From an uncultured Erwinia sp. (GTDB taxonomy: Bacteria; Pseudomonadota; Gammaproteobacteria; Enterobacterales; Enterobacteriaceae): a stretch of DNA of 64,000 nucleotides. Of this stretch, positions 1 to 10,570 are shown in pieces; position 1 is the stretch's first letter; every line of letters starts with the position of its first letter. The stretch is from positions 1 to 64,000 of the forward strand of contig CAJYIY010000084.1 in the NCBI GenBank assembly GCA_913775305.1. Direction: 5' to 3'. Below the pieces are notes generated by a model that was not told the origin of the DNA, did not search any database, and was given only the letters and a program-made list of their open reading frames with translations. Both the position numbers and the translations under genes were made by a program.

Positions 1-250
1 CGAACGTCTGTTCAGCTTTGAATTCCCGGAAGCGCCCGGTGCACTGCTGCGCTTCCTGCAAACGCTGGGAACGCACTGGAATATTTCGCTGTTCCACTAC
101 CGCAGCCACGGTACTGACTATGGTCGCGTACTGGCCGCGTTTGAGCTCAGCGAGAGTGAACCGCAGTTCGAAGAGCATCTGGCAGCGCTGGGTTATGATT
201 TTCACGATGAAACCCACAACCCGGCGTTTCGTTTCTTCCTGGCGGGCTAA
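1..250 (+). CDS. ilvA: Threonine dehydratase (biosynthetic), C-terminal part
   Basis: The window opens inside this gene. The last 82 codons read in the frame starting at base 2 and end with TAA at 248-250. They match the end of IlvA's C-terminal ACT-like regulatory domain, with the pieces NISLFHYRSHGTDYGR and NPAFRFFLAG. IlvA deaminates threonine to 2-oxobutanoate, the first committed step to isoleucine, and is feedback-inhibited through this domain. The catalytic PLP domain lies outside the window. The stop codon overlaps the stop codon of the convergent ilvY (TAG on the minus strand, 247-249), so the two genes share four bases at their 3' ends. Confidence 0.96.
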   Translation, partial: ERLFSFEFPEAPGALLRFLQTLGTHWNISLFHYRSHGTDYGRVLAAFELSESEPQFEEHLAALGYDFHDETHNPAFRFFLAG

Positions 251-1128
251 AGCAGTTTCCAGAACGCATCAATAAGCGGCTCGGTGAGCCGCTTTTTTTG
301 TACGCAGACGCCCAACTCAAACGGTGCCACCATCTCGACATCCTCCAGTTCAAGAATACGATTACGAATAGGCTCCGGGCTGTTTTCCAGCACTACATCC
401 GGCAGCAGTGCGATACCACAGCCCAGTGCGACCATTGAAACAATCGCCTCGTGTCCCGAAACCGTGGCATAGATCTGCGGATTAGCGATATGGCGATGGC
501 GGAACCAGAGATCGATTCGTCGCCGTGACGGACCCTGAGCGGGCAGGATAAACGGGATCTGCGCCCAGTTGGGCTGTGGGTCCGTTGCCTGAGTGCGTAC
601 CGGGCAAGGCAGGGCAGGCGCGATCAGCACCAACGGGATTAGCCCCAGCGGGGTAAAACCAATGCTGGCAGGCAGCGTTTCCGGCCGTCCGGCAATGGCA
701 ATATCCACTTCGTTACTCTGTACTTTTTCGACCGCATCGGCTGCGTCACCGGTGGTCAGCTTAATTTCAACCAGCGGATGCTCAGCGCGAAAGCGATCAA
801 GGATCGGCGGCAGATGGCTGTAAGCGGCAGTCACAGAACAAAACAGACGTAGTTCACCACTCAGCGACGGGCCGTTTTGCCCGATGGCATGGCGCATTTG
901 CTGATATTGCAGCAACGTCTGCTGAGCAAACTGCCTCAGGCGCTCACCCGCATCGGTCAGGGTAACGGTGCGATTGTCACGCAGGAAAAGTGCCTGCCCC
1001 AGATCTTCCTCCAGGCGTTGGATCTGTCGGGAGAGCGTTGAGGGGCTGACGTGCATGGCGCGCGCACTGCGCCCGAAATGGCGGCTCTCCGCCAGATGAA
1101 GGAATAATTTCAGGTCGCGCAAATCCAT
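247..1128 (-). CDS. ilvY: LysR-family activator of ilvC
   Basis: The protein has 293 residues against 297 in E. coli. An N-terminal LysR winged-helix domain starts MDLRDLKLFLHLAESRHFG and contains the helix-turn-helix piece SPSTLSRQIQRLE. A C-terminal inducer-binding domain follows. IlvY binds acetolactate or acetohydroxybutyrate and activates the divergent ilvC while repressing itself. An in-frame upstream ATG at 1161 exists, but the family N-terminus begins at 1128, so the later start was chosen. It is divergent from ilvC across a 161-bp region with likely operators, and its 3' end overlaps the ilvA stop. Confidence 0.95.
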   Translation of the reverse strand: MDLRDLKLFLHLAESRHFGRSARAMHVSPSTLSRQIQRLEEDLGQALFLRDNRTVTLTDAGERLRQFAQQTLLQYQQMRHAIGQNGPSLSGELRLFCSVTAAYSHLPPILDRFRAEHPLVEIKLTTGDAADAVEKVQSNEVDIAIAGRPETLPASIGFTPLGLIPLVLIAPALPCPVRTQATDPQPNWAQIPFILPAQGPSRRRIDLWFRHRHIANPQIYATVSGHEAIVSMVALGCGIALLPDVVLENSPEPIRNRILELEDVEMVAPFELGVCVQKKRLTEPLIDAFWKLL

Positions 1129-1150
1129 GGAATGGAGCCTCGTTTTTACG

Positions 1151-1186
1151 TTGCAGAACATGCAACATCACGTTGTTAATATATCA
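1151..1186. promoter_or_regulatory. Probable IlvY operator region between ilvY and ilvC
   Basis: Two inverted repeats lie side by side between the divergent genes. The first is TTGCA-N5-TGCAA at 1151-1165. The second is the weaker TTG-N8-CAA at 1173-1186. Tandem operators of this T-N11-A type are known for IlvY in E. coli. A TATGAT -10-like hexamer at 1211-1216 with a poor -35 (near 1188-1193) fits an activator-dependent ilvC promoter. The assignment rests on position and symmetry. Confidence 0.6.
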
Positions 1187-1289
1187 ATTTCAGCAATGGA
1201 TTTCCTGTCATATGATAGGGTCTATTCAGGGCGGAGAAATCGACAGCCCGGACAACAAATAACATGTGAACATAACCTCAGGAGTACCC

Positions 1290-2768
1290 ATGTCTAACTA
1301 TTTCAACACTTTGAACCTGCGCAACCAGTTAGCGCAATTAGGTAAATGTCGCTTCATGGCGCGTGAAGAATTTGCTGATGAAGCAAGCTACCTGAAAGGG
1401 AAAAAAGTCGTCATCGTTGGCTGTGGTGCTCAGGGTCTGAACCAGGGCCTTAACATGCGCGACTCTGGCCTGAACATCTCTTACGCTCTGCGTGCAGAAG
1501 CGATTGCTGAGAAACGTGCTTCATGGCGTAAAGCGACCGAAAACGGTTTCCAGGTTGGCACCTACGAAGAACTGATCCCTCAGGCTGACCTGGTGGTTAA
1601 CCTGACTCCGGACAAGCAGCACTCTGCCGTTGTTCAGGCCGTACAGCCGTTAATGAAGGATGGTGCTGCGCTGGGCTACTCTCACGGCTTCAACATCGTT
1701 GAAGTGGGCGAGCAGATCCGTAAAGACATCACCGTGGTGATGGTGGCACCGAAGTGCCCGGGTACGGAAGTTCGTGAAGAGTACAAACGTGGTTTCGGTG
1801 TTCCAACGCTCATCGCAGTTCACCCGGAAAACGATCCGAAGGGTGAAGGCATGGCTATTGCTAAAGCCTGGGCCGCAGCAACCGGCGGTCACCGTGCGGG
1901 CGTGCTGGAGTCTTCTTTCGTGGCGGAAGTTAAATCTGACCTGATGGGTGAGCAGACTATTCTGTGCGGTATGCTGCAGGCTGGTTCTCTGCTGTGCTTC
2001 GACAAGCTGGTGGCAGAAGGGACTGATGCGGCTTACGCAGAAAAACTGATTCAGTTTGGCTGGGAAACGATCACTGAAGCCCTGAAGCAGGGTGGTATCA
2101 CTCTGATGATGGATCGCCTGTCTAATCCGGCAAAACTGCGTGCCTATGCGCTGTCCGAGCAGCTGAAAACCATCATGGCTCCGCTGTTCCAGAAGCATAT
2201 GGATGACATCATCTCCGGTGAGTTCTCTTCCGGCATGATGGCTGACTGGGCCAACGACGATAAAAAACTGCTGGGCTGGCGCGAAGAGACCGGTAAAACG
2301 GCGTTTGAAAATGCAGCACAGTTCGAAGGTAAGATTGCCGAGCAGACCTACTTCGACGAAGGTGTGGTGATGGTTGCTATGGTTAAAGCAGGCGTTGAGC
2401 TGGCGTTTGAAACCATGCTGGATGCGGGCATCATTGAAGAATCAGCCTACTACGAATCACTGCACGAACTGCCGCTGATCGCCAACACTATCGCACGTAA
2501 GCGTCTGTACGAAATGAACGTGGTAATCTCTGATACCGCAGAATATGGTAACTACCTGTTCTCTTACGCGGCGGTACCGCTGCTGCAAGAGTTTATGACC
2601 ACGCTGCAGGCAGGCGACCTGGGCAAAGCAGCGAACGCTTCAACGACCGTTGATAACGCACAGCTGCGTGATGTTAACGAAGCGATTCGTCAGCACCCGA
2701 TTGAAACTGTTGGCCGCACCCTGCGTGGCTACATGACCGATATGAAACGTATCGCAGTAGCAGGCTAA
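1290..2768 (+). CDS. ilvC: Ketol-acid reductoisomerase (NADP+), class II
   Basis: The protein has 492 residues, the length of the long enterobacterial class II enzyme. It isomerises and reduces acetolactate or acetohydroxybutyrate with NADPH and Mg2+, the second common step of valine and isoleucine synthesis. The Rossmann motif [16 protein letters not shown] lies near residue 48, followed by the knotted helical domain and its duplicate, with metal-ligand regions around [10 protein letters not shown] and the later [10 protein letters not shown]. The ATG at 1290 has AGGAG six bases upstream; the in-frame ATG at 1266 adds eight unconserved residues. It is followed by a strong terminator and is likely activated by IlvY. 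Confidence 0.98.
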   Translation: MSNYFNTLNLRNQLAQLGKCRFMAREEFADEASYLKGKKVVIVGCGAQGLNQGLNMRDSGLNISYALRAEAIAEKRASWRKATENGFQVGTYEELIPQADLVVNLTPDKQHSAVVQAVQPLMKDGAALGYSHGFNIVEVGEQIRKDITVVMVAPKCPGTEVREEYKRGFGVPTLIAVHPENDPKGEGMAIAKAWAAATGGHRAGVLESSFVAEVKSDLMGEQTILCGMLQAGSLLCFDKLVAEGTDAAYAEKLIQFGWETITEALKQGGITLMMDRLSNPAKLRAYALSEQLKTIMAPLFQKHMDDIISGEFSSGMMADWANDDKKLLGWREETGKTAFENAAQFEGKIAEQTYFDEGVVMVAMVKAGVELAFETMLDAGIIEESAYYESLHELPLIANTIARKRLYEMNVVISDTAEYGNYLFSYAAVPLLQEFMTTLQAGDLGKAANASTTVDNAQLRDVNEAIRQHPIETVGRTLRGYMTDMKRIAVAG

Positions 2769-2801
2769 TTTTTTCTGCGGGTTAACTATCCGTCAGAGCG
2801 T

Positions 2802-2829
2802 AAAATGGCACCCGAGGGTGCCATTTTTT
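2802..2829. terminator. Bidirectional intrinsic terminator between ilvC and ppiC
   Basis: A perfect 12-bp stem (AAAATGGCACCC / GGGTGCCATTTT) with almost no loop is flanked by A's on the left and T's on the right. It can therefore end transcription from both ilvC and the convergent ppiC, whose stop codon lies at its edge. Confidence 0.9.
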
Positions 2830-3109
2830 ATTTACGATACAGCACCTTAATAATGTGGTAGCCGAACTGGGTGTGCAGTGGGCCCTGTGGCTCGATCAGT
2901 GGGCAAGAGAACACCACTTTATCGAATGCCGGTACCATCGCGCCCTGTTTAAATTCACCCAGATGTCCGCCTTTTTTACCTGACGGGCAGGTAGAGTGCT
3001 TCTTCGCCAGCTTCTCGAAGTCAGCACCCTGCTTCAGCTGTTCTAACAGATCCAGTGCCAGTTTCTCTTCTTTAACCAGAATGTGTAATGCTGCTGCCAT
3101 TTTCGCCAT
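2828..3109 (-). CDS. ppiC: Parvulin-type peptidyl-prolyl cis-trans isomerase C
   Basis: The protein has 93 residues, exactly the E. coli PpiC length. It is a single free-standing parvulin domain with the typical pieces [23 protein letters not shown] and the ending [13 protein letters not shown]. It is cytoplasmic, with no signal peptide, and isomerises Xaa-Pro bonds in folding substrates. The ATG at 3107-3109 is preceded on the minus strand by a GGAGAG-type ribosome site. It is convergent with ilvC and divergent from rep. Confidence 0.97.
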   Translation of the reverse strand: MAKMAAALHILVKEEKLALDLLEQLKQGADFEKLAKKHSTCPSGKKGGHLGEFKQGAMVPAFDKVVFSCPLIEPQGPLHTQFGYHIIKVLYRK

Positions 3110-3395
3110 TATGCTCTCCAGAATATTCAGTCAGTCAGGCCCGCGGCCGGATGGCGCATACTATACCTGCTCACTCTTACCGACGCGACAGGGACATGTG
3201 GTTCCCTGTTGGCTCACCGGCTACGCGGCGATCTGACGATCGTGTTGCTGACCGTGCCTTTCGGGCGACGATGTGCATCTTGTTGATTCACCTTACCTTA
3301 GCGTTTCTTCACGGTTTTGATGGGTACCATTGCTCTACAGTCAGGCTTTCTTTGGTTATACTTCCTGCCTGTTTTATGAGTGGAATAATCAAGCT

Positions 3396-5414
3396 ATGCG
3401 TCTTAATCCTGGTCAGCAGCACGCCGTTGAATTTGTTACCGGACCCTGTCTGGTACTGGCTGGAGCCGGATCGGGTAAAACGCGCGTTATCACCAATAAA
3501 ATTGCGCATCTGATCCGCGAATGTGGCTATCAGGCGCGGCACATCGCTGCCGTGACCTTTACCAATAAAGCATCGCGCGAAATGAAAGAACGCGTGGCGC
3601 AAACGCTGGGCCGCAAAGAAGCGCGCGGCCTGATGATCTCAACCTTTCACACCCTCGGACTGGAAATTATCAAGCGCGAATATGCTGCGCTGGGGATGAA
3701 ATCTAACTTTTCGCTATTTGACGATCAGGACCAGCTGGCGCTGTTGAAAGATCTGACCGAAGAGTGGCTGGAAAACGATAAAAATCTGCTTCAGCAGCTG
3801 ACTTCGACGATCTCAAACTGGAAAAACGATCTGCTGGATCCATCGCGTGTCGCCGCAGGCGCTCAGTCTGAGCGCGATAAGCTCTTTGCTCACTGCTATG
3901 CACTGTATGACAGGCACCTGAAATCCTGCAACGTACTGGATTTCGACGATCTGATCCTGCTGCCTACGCTGCTGTTCCAGCGTAATCTGGACGTGCGCGA
4001 ACGCTGGCAGCAGCGCATTCGTTACCTGCTGGTGGACGAATATCAGGATACCAACACCAGCCAGTACGAACTGGTTAAACTGCTGGTGGGATCGCGGGCG
4101 CGCTTTACCGTCGTGGGGGATGATGACCAGTCTATTTACTCATGGCGCGGGGCACGGCCACAGAATCTGGTGCTGCTGAAAGAGGACTTCCCTGCGCTGC
4201 AGGTGATCAAGCTGGAGCAGAACTATCGTTCAACCGAGCGTATTCTGAAAGCGGCAAATATCCTGATTGCTAATAATCCGCACGTTTTTGAAAAACGCCT
4301 CTTCTCCGAGCTGGGCTATGGCGCCGAACTTAAGGTGGTGATGGCCAACCATGAAGAGCACGAGGCCGAACGGGTGGCGGGTGAGCTGATCGCACATCAT
4401 TTTATTAATAAGACAGAGTATAAAGATTACGCCATTCTTTATCGCGGCAACCACCAGTCGCGGGTGTTTGAAAAAATGCTGATGCAGAATCGCATCCCGT
4501 ACCGGATTTCCGGTGGTACTTCGTTCTTCTCGCGCCCGGAGATCAAAGACCTGCTGGCCTATCTGCGGGTGCTGACTAACGCCGATGACGACAGCGCCTT
4601 TATGCGCATCGTGAATACCCCCCGGCGCGAAATTGGATCGGCCACGCTGCAAAAGTTGGGTGAATGGGCAATGCAGCGCAATAAAAGCCTGTTTACCGCC
4701 AGCTTTGATATGGGGCTGAGCCAGACCTTAACCGGACGCGGGCTGGAATCACTCCAGCGCTTCACCTACTGGCTACAGGATATTGCCCGGCTGGCCGAGC
4801 GGGAGCCGGTTGCTGCCGTACGCGATCTGATCCACGGCATCGACTACGAAAGCTGGCTGTTTGAAACCTCTGCCAGCCCGAAAGCGGCTGAAATGCGGAT
4901 GAAGAACGTGAATACGCTGTTCCAGTGGATGACAGAAATGCTTGAAGGCAGCGATATTGATGAGCCGATGACGCTGACCCAGGTGGTCACCCGCTTTACG
5001 CTGCGCGACATGATGGAACGCGGGGAGAGCGATGAAGAAGTCGATCAGGTTCAACTGATGACGCTGCATGCGTCAAAAGGACTCGAGTTTCCCTACGTGT
5101 ATCTGGTGGGCATGGAGGAGGGGTTGTTACCCCATCAGAGCAGCATTGATGAGAACAACATTGAGGAAGAACGACGTCTGGCCTATGTTGGCATCACCCG
5201 CGCTCAGAAAGAGCTGACCTTCACCCTGTGCCGTGAGCGTCGTCAGTACGGTGAGCTGATTCGCCCGGAACCCAGCCGATTTCTGCTTGAACTGCCGCAG
5301 GATGATTTGCAGTGGGAACGTGAGCGCAAGGTGGTCAGTGCGGAAGAAAGAATGCAAACCGGCCAAAGTCGGGTAGCCGGTTTGAGAGCGATGCTGGATA
5401 AAGCGAAGAAGTAA
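3396..5414 (+). CDS. rep: ATP-dependent DNA helicase Rep (SF1A)
   Basis: The protein has 672 residues (E. coli 673). It is a 3'-to-5' helicase that travels with the replisome and removes proteins ahead of forks. Walker A is GAGSGKTR near residue 24; further motifs are VDEYQDTN (motif II), [13 protein letters not shown] (motif III), QNYRST (motif IV) and [10 protein letters not shown] (motif VI). The open frame extends upstream to 3330, but the family N-terminus [13 protein letters not shown] begins at ATG 3396. The 286-bp upstream gap has a possible -10 TATACT at 3357-3362. Its paralogue uvrD lies 30 kb downstream. Confidence 0.97.
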   Translation: MRLNPGQQHAVEFVTGPCLVLAGAGSGKTRVITNKIAHLIRECGYQARHIAAVTFTNKASREMKERVAQTLGRKEARGLMISTFHTLGLEIIKREYAALGMKSNFSLFDDQDQLALLKDLTEEWLENDKNLLQQLTSTISNWKNDLLDPSRVAAGAQSERDKLFAHCYALYDRHLKSCNVLDFDDLILLPTLLFQRNLDVRERWQQRIRYLLVDEYQDTNTSQYELVKLLVGSRARFTVVGDDDQSIYSWRGARPQNLVLLKEDFPALQVIKLEQNYRSTERILKAANILIANNPHVFEKRLFSELGYGAELKVVMANHEEHEAERVAGELIAHHFINKTEYKDYAILYRGNHQSRVFEKMLMQNRIPYRISGGTSFFSRPEIKDLLAYLRVLTNADDDSAFMRIVNTPRREIGSATLQKLGEWAMQRNKSLFTASFDMGLSQTLTGRGLESLQRFTYWLQDIARLAEREPVAAVRDLIHGIDYESWLFETSASPKAAEMRMKNVNTLFQWMTEMLEGSDIDEPMTLTQVVTRFTLRDMMERGESDEEVDQVQLMTLHASKGLEFPYVYLVGMEEGLLPHQSSIDENNIEEERRLAYVGITRAQKELTFTLCRERRQYGELIRPEPSRFLLELPQDDLQWERERKVVSAEERMQTGQSRVAGLRAMLDKAKK

Positions 5415-5422
5415 GATACCCG

Positions 5423-6907
5423 TCAGGCGACAGTCAGATCCCAGTGTACATAACTCTGCCAGTGGATTTCCTGCTCAAGCAGCTCGGCGCGTAACGGATG
5501 CGCCTGCAGCCAGCCGGCGGGCAGCGTCAGGCTCAGCGTATCGTCATCGGCCTGTAAACGGACTGCGGGCAGGGTATTATCACGACGGCGACTGGAAAAG
5601 ATAATCGCCAGGCGTAGCAGGCGGCACAGGCGCTCCGCAACGCGCGGCGGCACGGCATTTTGCTGGCTTAACAGCGCCAGATCGATACCGTTAACCTGGT
5701 TTTGTAGCAGGGTAGCCAGCAGTTTTTTCTGCGCGGGCGTAAAGCCCGGCAGATCCAGATGGCGCACAAGGTAAGCGGAATGCTGCGGCGCCTGACGGAA
5801 ATCGACACTCAGGCCAATTTCATGGATCAGGCAGGCGCTTTCTAACATGTTACGGCTCAGGTCGTCCAGCTTCCAGCTGTTGCTCACCTGGCGGGTGAAA
5901 CTTTCTGCCAGTTGGCGAACGCGCTCGGCCTGCTCAACATCAATCGCAAAGCGGCGTTGTACATTGAGCAGCGTCCGCTTACGGATATCGCGATCGACCG
6001 GAAGATGCGGCATCCCGTACACCAGACCTTCGCGCAGCGCGCCACCGGCCAGCGTCATGCTGCTGATATCCAGTTCGATGAAAATGGCAATCAGGATCGA
6101 CAACCCGCTCGGGAACACCAGAGCACGTTCCAGCGTAAGCCCTTCTATTTCGAGCTCTTCCAGCTTGCCGCACTGAATTGCTCGCTGTTTAAGCTGCTGC
6201 AGTTTGTTCAGGGTAATGTGTTCATCCATTCCCTGCGCCATCATGATTTCCTGGAGCGCCTGCACGGTACCGGAAGCACCAACGCATACCTGCCAGCCCT
6301 GTTTACGCAGGACACCCGCGACCGGACGGATCATGTCACGGGCAGCCTCTTCGGCCTGAGCGAAATTCTCTTTTCCCAGATGGCGGTCAGTAAAATAACG
6401 CTCCAGCCAGGTCACGCAACCCATCGACAGGCTGAACAGTGAGGTGGTCTGTGAACCTGTTCCGGTGACCAGTTCCGTACTGCCACCACCAATGTCCACT
6501 ACCAGGCGTTTATCTGAACCACCAGTGGTGTGGGCGACACCCTGATAAATCAGCCGGGCTTCCTCTTCTCCGCTGATCACATTGATCGGGCAATTAAGGA
6601 TTTGCCTGGCCTTGACCAGAAAGCTGTCGGCGTTGACGGCGATACGCAGCGTGGCGGTTGCCACTACGCGGATCTGCTCGGGGGGAATATCCTGAAGTTG
6701 TTCAGAAAACAGGCGCAGACACTGCCAGCCACGCTCCATGGCTTCTTCGGAGAGGTGGTTGCTGCCATCAAGACCGGCAGCGAGACGCACTTTACGCTTG
6801 ATGCGGGCAACGGTCTGGATACTGCCAGCCACCTCGCGCACCACCAACATATGAAAACTGTTCGATCCGAGATCGATTGCAGCATAGAGTGATGAGGCGC
6901 TTAGCAT
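5423..6907 (-). CDS. gppA: Guanosine-5'-triphosphate,3'-diphosphate phosphatase (Ppx/GppA family)
   Basis: The protein has 494 residues, identical in length to E. coli GppA. It hydrolyses pppGpp to ppGpp and can degrade polyphosphate. The ASKHA-fold phosphate loop [10 protein letters not shown] is near residue 11, the second nucleotide motif [12 protein letters not shown] near residue 147, and a C-terminal HD-like helical domain follows. The start at 6907 ([15 protein letters not shown]) was chosen over an upstream in-frame start because the extension would run into rhlB. It lies seven bases downstream of rhlB and is probably cotranscribed with it. It is convergent with rep (8-bp gap). Confidence 0.96.
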   Translation of the reverse strand: MLSASSLYAAIDLGSNSFHMLVVREVAGSIQTVARIKRKVRLAAGLDGSNHLSEEAMERGWQCLRLFSEQLQDIPPEQIRVVATATLRIAVNADSFLVKARQILNCPINVISGEEEARLIYQGVAHTTGGSDKRLVVDIGGGSTELVTGTGSQTTSLFSLSMGCVTWLERYFTDRHLGKENFAQAEEAARDMIRPVAGVLRKQGWQVCVGASGTVQALQEIMMAQGMDEHITLNKLQQLKQRAIQCGKLEELEIEGLTLERALVFPSGLSILIAIFIELDISSMTLAGGALREGLVYGMPHLPVDRDIRKRTLLNVQRRFAIDVEQAERVRQLAESFTRQVSNSWKLDDLSRNMLESACLIHEIGLSVDFRQAPQHSAYLVRHLDLPGFTPAQKKLLATLLQNQVNGIDLALLSQQNAVPPRVAERLCRLLRLAIIFSSRRRDNTLPAVRLQADDDTLSLTLPAGWLQAHPLRAELLEQEIHWQSYVHWDLTVA

Positions 6908-6914
6908 AGAGACG

Positions 6915-8207
6915 TTAACCTGAGCGTTTGCGGTTAGGATTTCGCGGTGCGCCACCACGGCGATTGTTATTACCCCCACGGCGCAGATTGTTGCCTGTGC
7001 GGTTACGGGTTAAGCGTTTTGGCGGCGGTAGATCATTCATCAGCGCATCGCTGTTATAGCGGCTGACCGGAATGCTGTGACCAATATACTCTTCAATAGC
7101 TGGCAGGTTCAATGCATACTCTTCACAGGCCAGGCTGATTGAGTGTCCATTAGCGCCAGCGCGGCCGGTACGCCCGATGCGGTGAACATAATCCTCGCGA
7201 TCGTCAGGGAGATCGTAGTTGAACACGTGCGTTACCGCAGGAATGTGCAGTCCACGAGCGGCTACATCGGTAGCCACCAGGATATCCACATCACCTTTCG
7301 TGAAATCGTCCAGAATACGCAGGCGTTTTTTCTGTGCCACATCACCGGTCAGCAGACCGACGCGGTGACCATCGGCCGCCAGGTGGCCCCAGATGTCTTC
7401 GCAGCGATGTTTGGTGTTGGCGAAAATGATCGCCCGGTCAGGCCACTCTTCTTCCAGCAGCGTTTGCAGCAAACGCATTTTTTCTTCGTTGGAAGGATAG
7501 AACAGCTCTTCTTTAATACGGTGTCCGGTTTTTTGCTCGGGCTCGACCTCAACGTACTCGGCGTTGTTCATATTTTCAAAAGCCAGCTCGCGTACGCGGA
7601 ACGACAGCGTTGCAGAGAACAACATGTTCAGGCGCTGATTGGCGGCAGGCATGCGCCGGAACAGCCAGCGAATATCTTTTATAAAGCCGAGATCGAACAT
7701 GCGATCGGCTTCGTCAAGGACAACGACCTGGATAGCACCTAAATTAACGTGATTTTGTTTGGCGTAATCGATTAAACGGCCCGTGGTGCCAATCAAAATA
7801 TCGACACCGCTTTCCAGCACTTTTAGCTGTTTATCATAACCATCGCCACCGTAGGCAAGGCCGAGTTTCAACCCGGTGACCTGCGCCAGCGGTTCCGCAT
7901 CCGCGTGGATCTGAACGGCCAGTTCACGCGTCGGAGCCAGAATCAGCGCGCGCGGTTGGTTAACCTGGCGGCCTTCCGGAGCAGGGTGAGAAAGAAGATG
8001 ATGAAACGTTGACGTTAAAAACGCCATCGTTTTGCCCGTACCGGTTTGCGCCTGACCTGCTACATCACGCCCAGAGAGCGTAAAAGGTAATGCCAGCGCC
8101 TGGATAGGCGTGCAATGTTGAAACCCTTTTTTATCAAGAGCTTCAATGACCTGAGGATGCAGGGCGAAGTCGGAAAACTTCTTTTCGGTTAAGTGTGTTT
8201 TGCTCAT
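6915..8207 (-). CDS. rhlB: DEAD-box ATP-dependent RNA helicase RhlB
   Basis: The protein has 430 residues (E. coli 421). RhlB unwinds structured RNA within the RNase E degradosome. Motifs in order are the Q motif ([13 protein letters not shown]), [44 protein letters not shown] and [10 protein letters not shown]. The C-terminal tail past residue 390 is rich in Arg, Asn and Gly, as expected for the RNA and RNase E contact region, and is a little longer than in E. coli. It is divergent from trxA. Confidence 0.97.
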   Translation of the reverse strand: MSKTHLTEKKFSDFALHPQVIEALDKKGFQHCTPIQALALPFTLSGRDVAGQAQTGTGKTMAFLTSTFHHLLSHPAPEGRQVNQPRALILAPTRELAVQIHADAEPLAQVTGLKLGLAYGGDGYDKQLKVLESGVDILIGTTGRLIDYAKQNHVNLGAIQVVVLDEADRMFDLGFIKDIRWLFRRMPAANQRLNMLFSATLSFRVRELAFENMNNAEYVEVEPEQKTGHRIKEELFYPSNEEKMRLLQTLLEEEWPDRAIIFANTKHRCEDIWGHLAADGHRVGLLTGDVAQKKRLRILDDFTKGDVDILVATDVAARGLHIPAVTHVFNYDLPDDREDYVHRIGRTGRAGANGHSISLACEEYALNLPAIEEYIGHSIPVSRYNSDALMNDLPPPKRLTRNRTGNNLRRGGNNNRRGGAPRNPNRKRSG

Positions 8208-8336
8208 AGTGTGGTAGAATATCAGCTTAGTATTGCTTTACGAAAGCATATCCGTTGAAATAAAAGCAGTGAAATTGTTAATCCGATGCTGCTTAATGCT
8301 ACATCATCAAGATCAAGATAATCCCCTGGAGTAAAC

Positions 8337-8666
<330 letters not shown>

Positions 8667-9026
8667 TCATGCTGTGCCGGCGGCTTGCGGTTTGGAATTT
8701 TGCTCAGACCGCTAGACGCCCGGCATTAAGCATGCTAAGTTAAATCTGCTGCACGACGAACTTACCTGTAGTCTAAATCTTTAGAATTATCCCTTGTTGA
8801 ACACTGTATTTATCTAAATCTTACAGACATTCAGCAATCTGACGGTTAGCACCAACTGAATTCCGGCGTCTTTCTTTACCGTCTCCTCGTTTCGGATCTG
8901 CGTTTTCCTGTACGTGATCATCGAGCGGACTTTAGAACAGAGTGCCATTTAACAGGCATGGACCTTTTGCCATACTATTCACGACAAACAGTTCAAGTTT
9001 TACCCCGAGTTTAAGAACCCACCATT
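8667..9026 (+). other. rho leader region, 360 bp without a protein gene
   Basis: This is the trxA-rho gap. Its latter part is pyrimidine-rich and G-poor (for example the C/T-rich stretch around 8870-8900), which fits the known autoregulation of rho by Rho-dependent attenuation in its own leader. A 24-codon reading frame starts at 8669, directly after trxA, but does not resemble the E. coli leader peptide RhoL as I recall it. I see no clear intrinsic terminator for trxA. Confidence 0.5.
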
Positions 9027-10286
9027 ATGAATCTTACCGAATTAAAAAATACGCCGGTTTCTGACCTGATCACTCTCGGCGAAAATATGGGGCTGGAAAA
9101 CCTGGCGCGCATGCGCAAACAGGATATTATCTTCGCCATCCTTAAGCAGCATGCTAAAAGTGGCGAAGATATCTTCGGCGATGGCGTACTCGAGATACTC
9201 CAGGACGGATTTGGTTTCCTCCGCTCCGGAGACAGTTCCTACCTCGCAGGCCCCGATGACATCTACGTTTCCCCCAGCCAAATCCGCCGCTTCAACCTTC
9301 GCACTGGTGACACAATTTCTGGAAAGATCCGTCCACCTAAAGAGGGTGAGCGTTACTTTGCGTTGCTGAAAGTTAACGAAGTTAACTATGACAAACCGGA
9401 AAATGCGCGTAGCAAAATCCTGTTTGAAAACTTAACCCCGCTGCACGCGAATTCCCGTCTGCGTATGGAGCGTGGTAACGGGTCAACCGAAGACCTTACC
9501 GCACGCGTGCTGGATCTGGCCTCGCCGATTGGCCGCGGCCAGCGTGGCCTGATCGTGGCACCGCCGAAAGCCGGTAAAACCATGCTGTTGCAGAACATCG
9601 CCCAGAGCATCGCTTATAACCATCCTGACTGTGTGCTGATGGTGCTGCTGATTGACGAGCGCCCGGAAGAAGTGACCGAGATGCAGCGTCTGGTGAAAGG
9701 TGAAGTGATTGCTTCCACCTTCGACGAACCGGCATCACGTCACGTGCAGGTTGCTGAGATGGTGATTGAGAAGGCTAAGCGCCTGGTTGAGCATAAAAAG
9801 GATGTGATTATCCTGCTGGACTCCATCACTCGTCTGGCTCGTGCTTACAACACCGTTGTTCCTGCTTCTGGTAAAGTGCTGACCGGTGGTGTGGATGCTA
9901 ACGCCCTGCATCGTCCAAAGCGTTTCTTCGGTGCTGCCCGTAACGTTGAAGAGGGTGGCAGCCTGACTATCATCGCGACGGCGCTGGTCGATACCGGTTC
10001 TAAAATGGATGAAGTTATCTACGAAGAATTTAAAGGTACCGGCAACATGGAGCTGCATCTTGCGCGTAAAATTGCCGAGAAGCGCGTGTTCCCTGCGATC
10101 GACTATAATCGTTCAGGAACGCGTAAAGAAGAGCTGCTTACCACATCCGAAGAGCTGCAAAAAATGTGGATCCTGCGCAAAATTATTCACCCAATGGGTG
10201 AGATTGACGCGATGGAGTTCCTCATTAATAAACTGGCGATGACCAAAACAAACGACGAATTCTTCGACATGATGAAACGTTCGTAA
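9027..10286 (+). CDS. rho: Transcription termination factor Rho
   Basis: The protein has 419 residues, identical in length to E. coli Rho. The N-terminal RNA-binding domain starts [20 protein letters not shown]; the cold-shock-type fold follows near residues 50-130 (GFGFLRS). The hexameric ATPase core has Walker A in [11 protein letters not shown] near residue 180, Walker [17 protein letters not shown] and the R-loop region around GTGNMELHL. Rho loads on untranslated C-rich RNA and releases RNA polymerase. It is probably autoregulated through its leader. Confidence 0.98.
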   Translation: MNLTELKNTPVSDLITLGENMGLENLARMRKQDIIFAILKQHAKSGEDIFGDGVLEILQDGFGFLRSGDSSYLAGPDDIYVSPSQIRRFNLRTGDTISGKIRPPKEGERYFALLKVNEVNYDKPENARSKILFENLTPLHANSRLRMERGNGSTEDLTARVLDLASPIGRGQRGLIVAPPKAGKTMLLQNIAQSIAYNHPDCVLMVLLIDERPEEVTEMQRLVKGEVIASTFDEPASRHVQVAEMVIEKAKRLVEHKKDVIILLDSITRLARAYNTVVPASGKVLTGGVDANALHRPKRFFGAARNVEEGGSLTIIATALVDTGSKMDEVIYEEFKGTGNMELHLARKIAEKRVFPAIDYNRSGTRKEELLTTSEELQKMWILRKIIHPMGEIDAMEFLINKLAMTKTNDEFFDMMKRS

Positions 10287-10364
10287 TGGTTTAGTAATGC
10301 GATGAGAATGGTGCGCCCCGTAGCGCTACCATTCCATTGTACTTGCCAAAAAACAAACTCGGGT

Positions 10365-10394
10365 AACGCCACGCTTAGTCGTGGCGTTTTTTGT
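10365..10394 (+). terminator. Intrinsic terminator of rho
   Basis: The stem AACGCCACG / CGTGGCGTT has a six-base loop and is followed by a T-rich run (TTTTTTG). It lies about 80 bp past the rho stop and separates rho from the wec operon. Confidence 0.88.
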
Positions 10395-10570
10395 TTTTGA
10401 CCTATACGCTAGCCAGTTAAAGGAGAGCTAAAACTGGTGTATGGCGCGGGACTGCAATTAAACGATGTTAATTTTGCTCGTCCTGATCAATAAAATCAGA
10501 ATTACACGGATGATTATGGCACTGTTTTTGCTTATAACATTACGCAATTCTTCGCAGAGAGCTGATTAAT

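Noticed and set aside
1650..2198. 182-codon minus-strand open frame inside ilvC
   Set aside because: Antisense shadow of a strongly conserved gene, with no start context.
8669..8743. 24-codon frame directly after trxA as a rho leader peptide
   Set aside because: It has no ribosome site and no similarity to the E. coli RhoL peptide as I recall it. Position alone is not enough.
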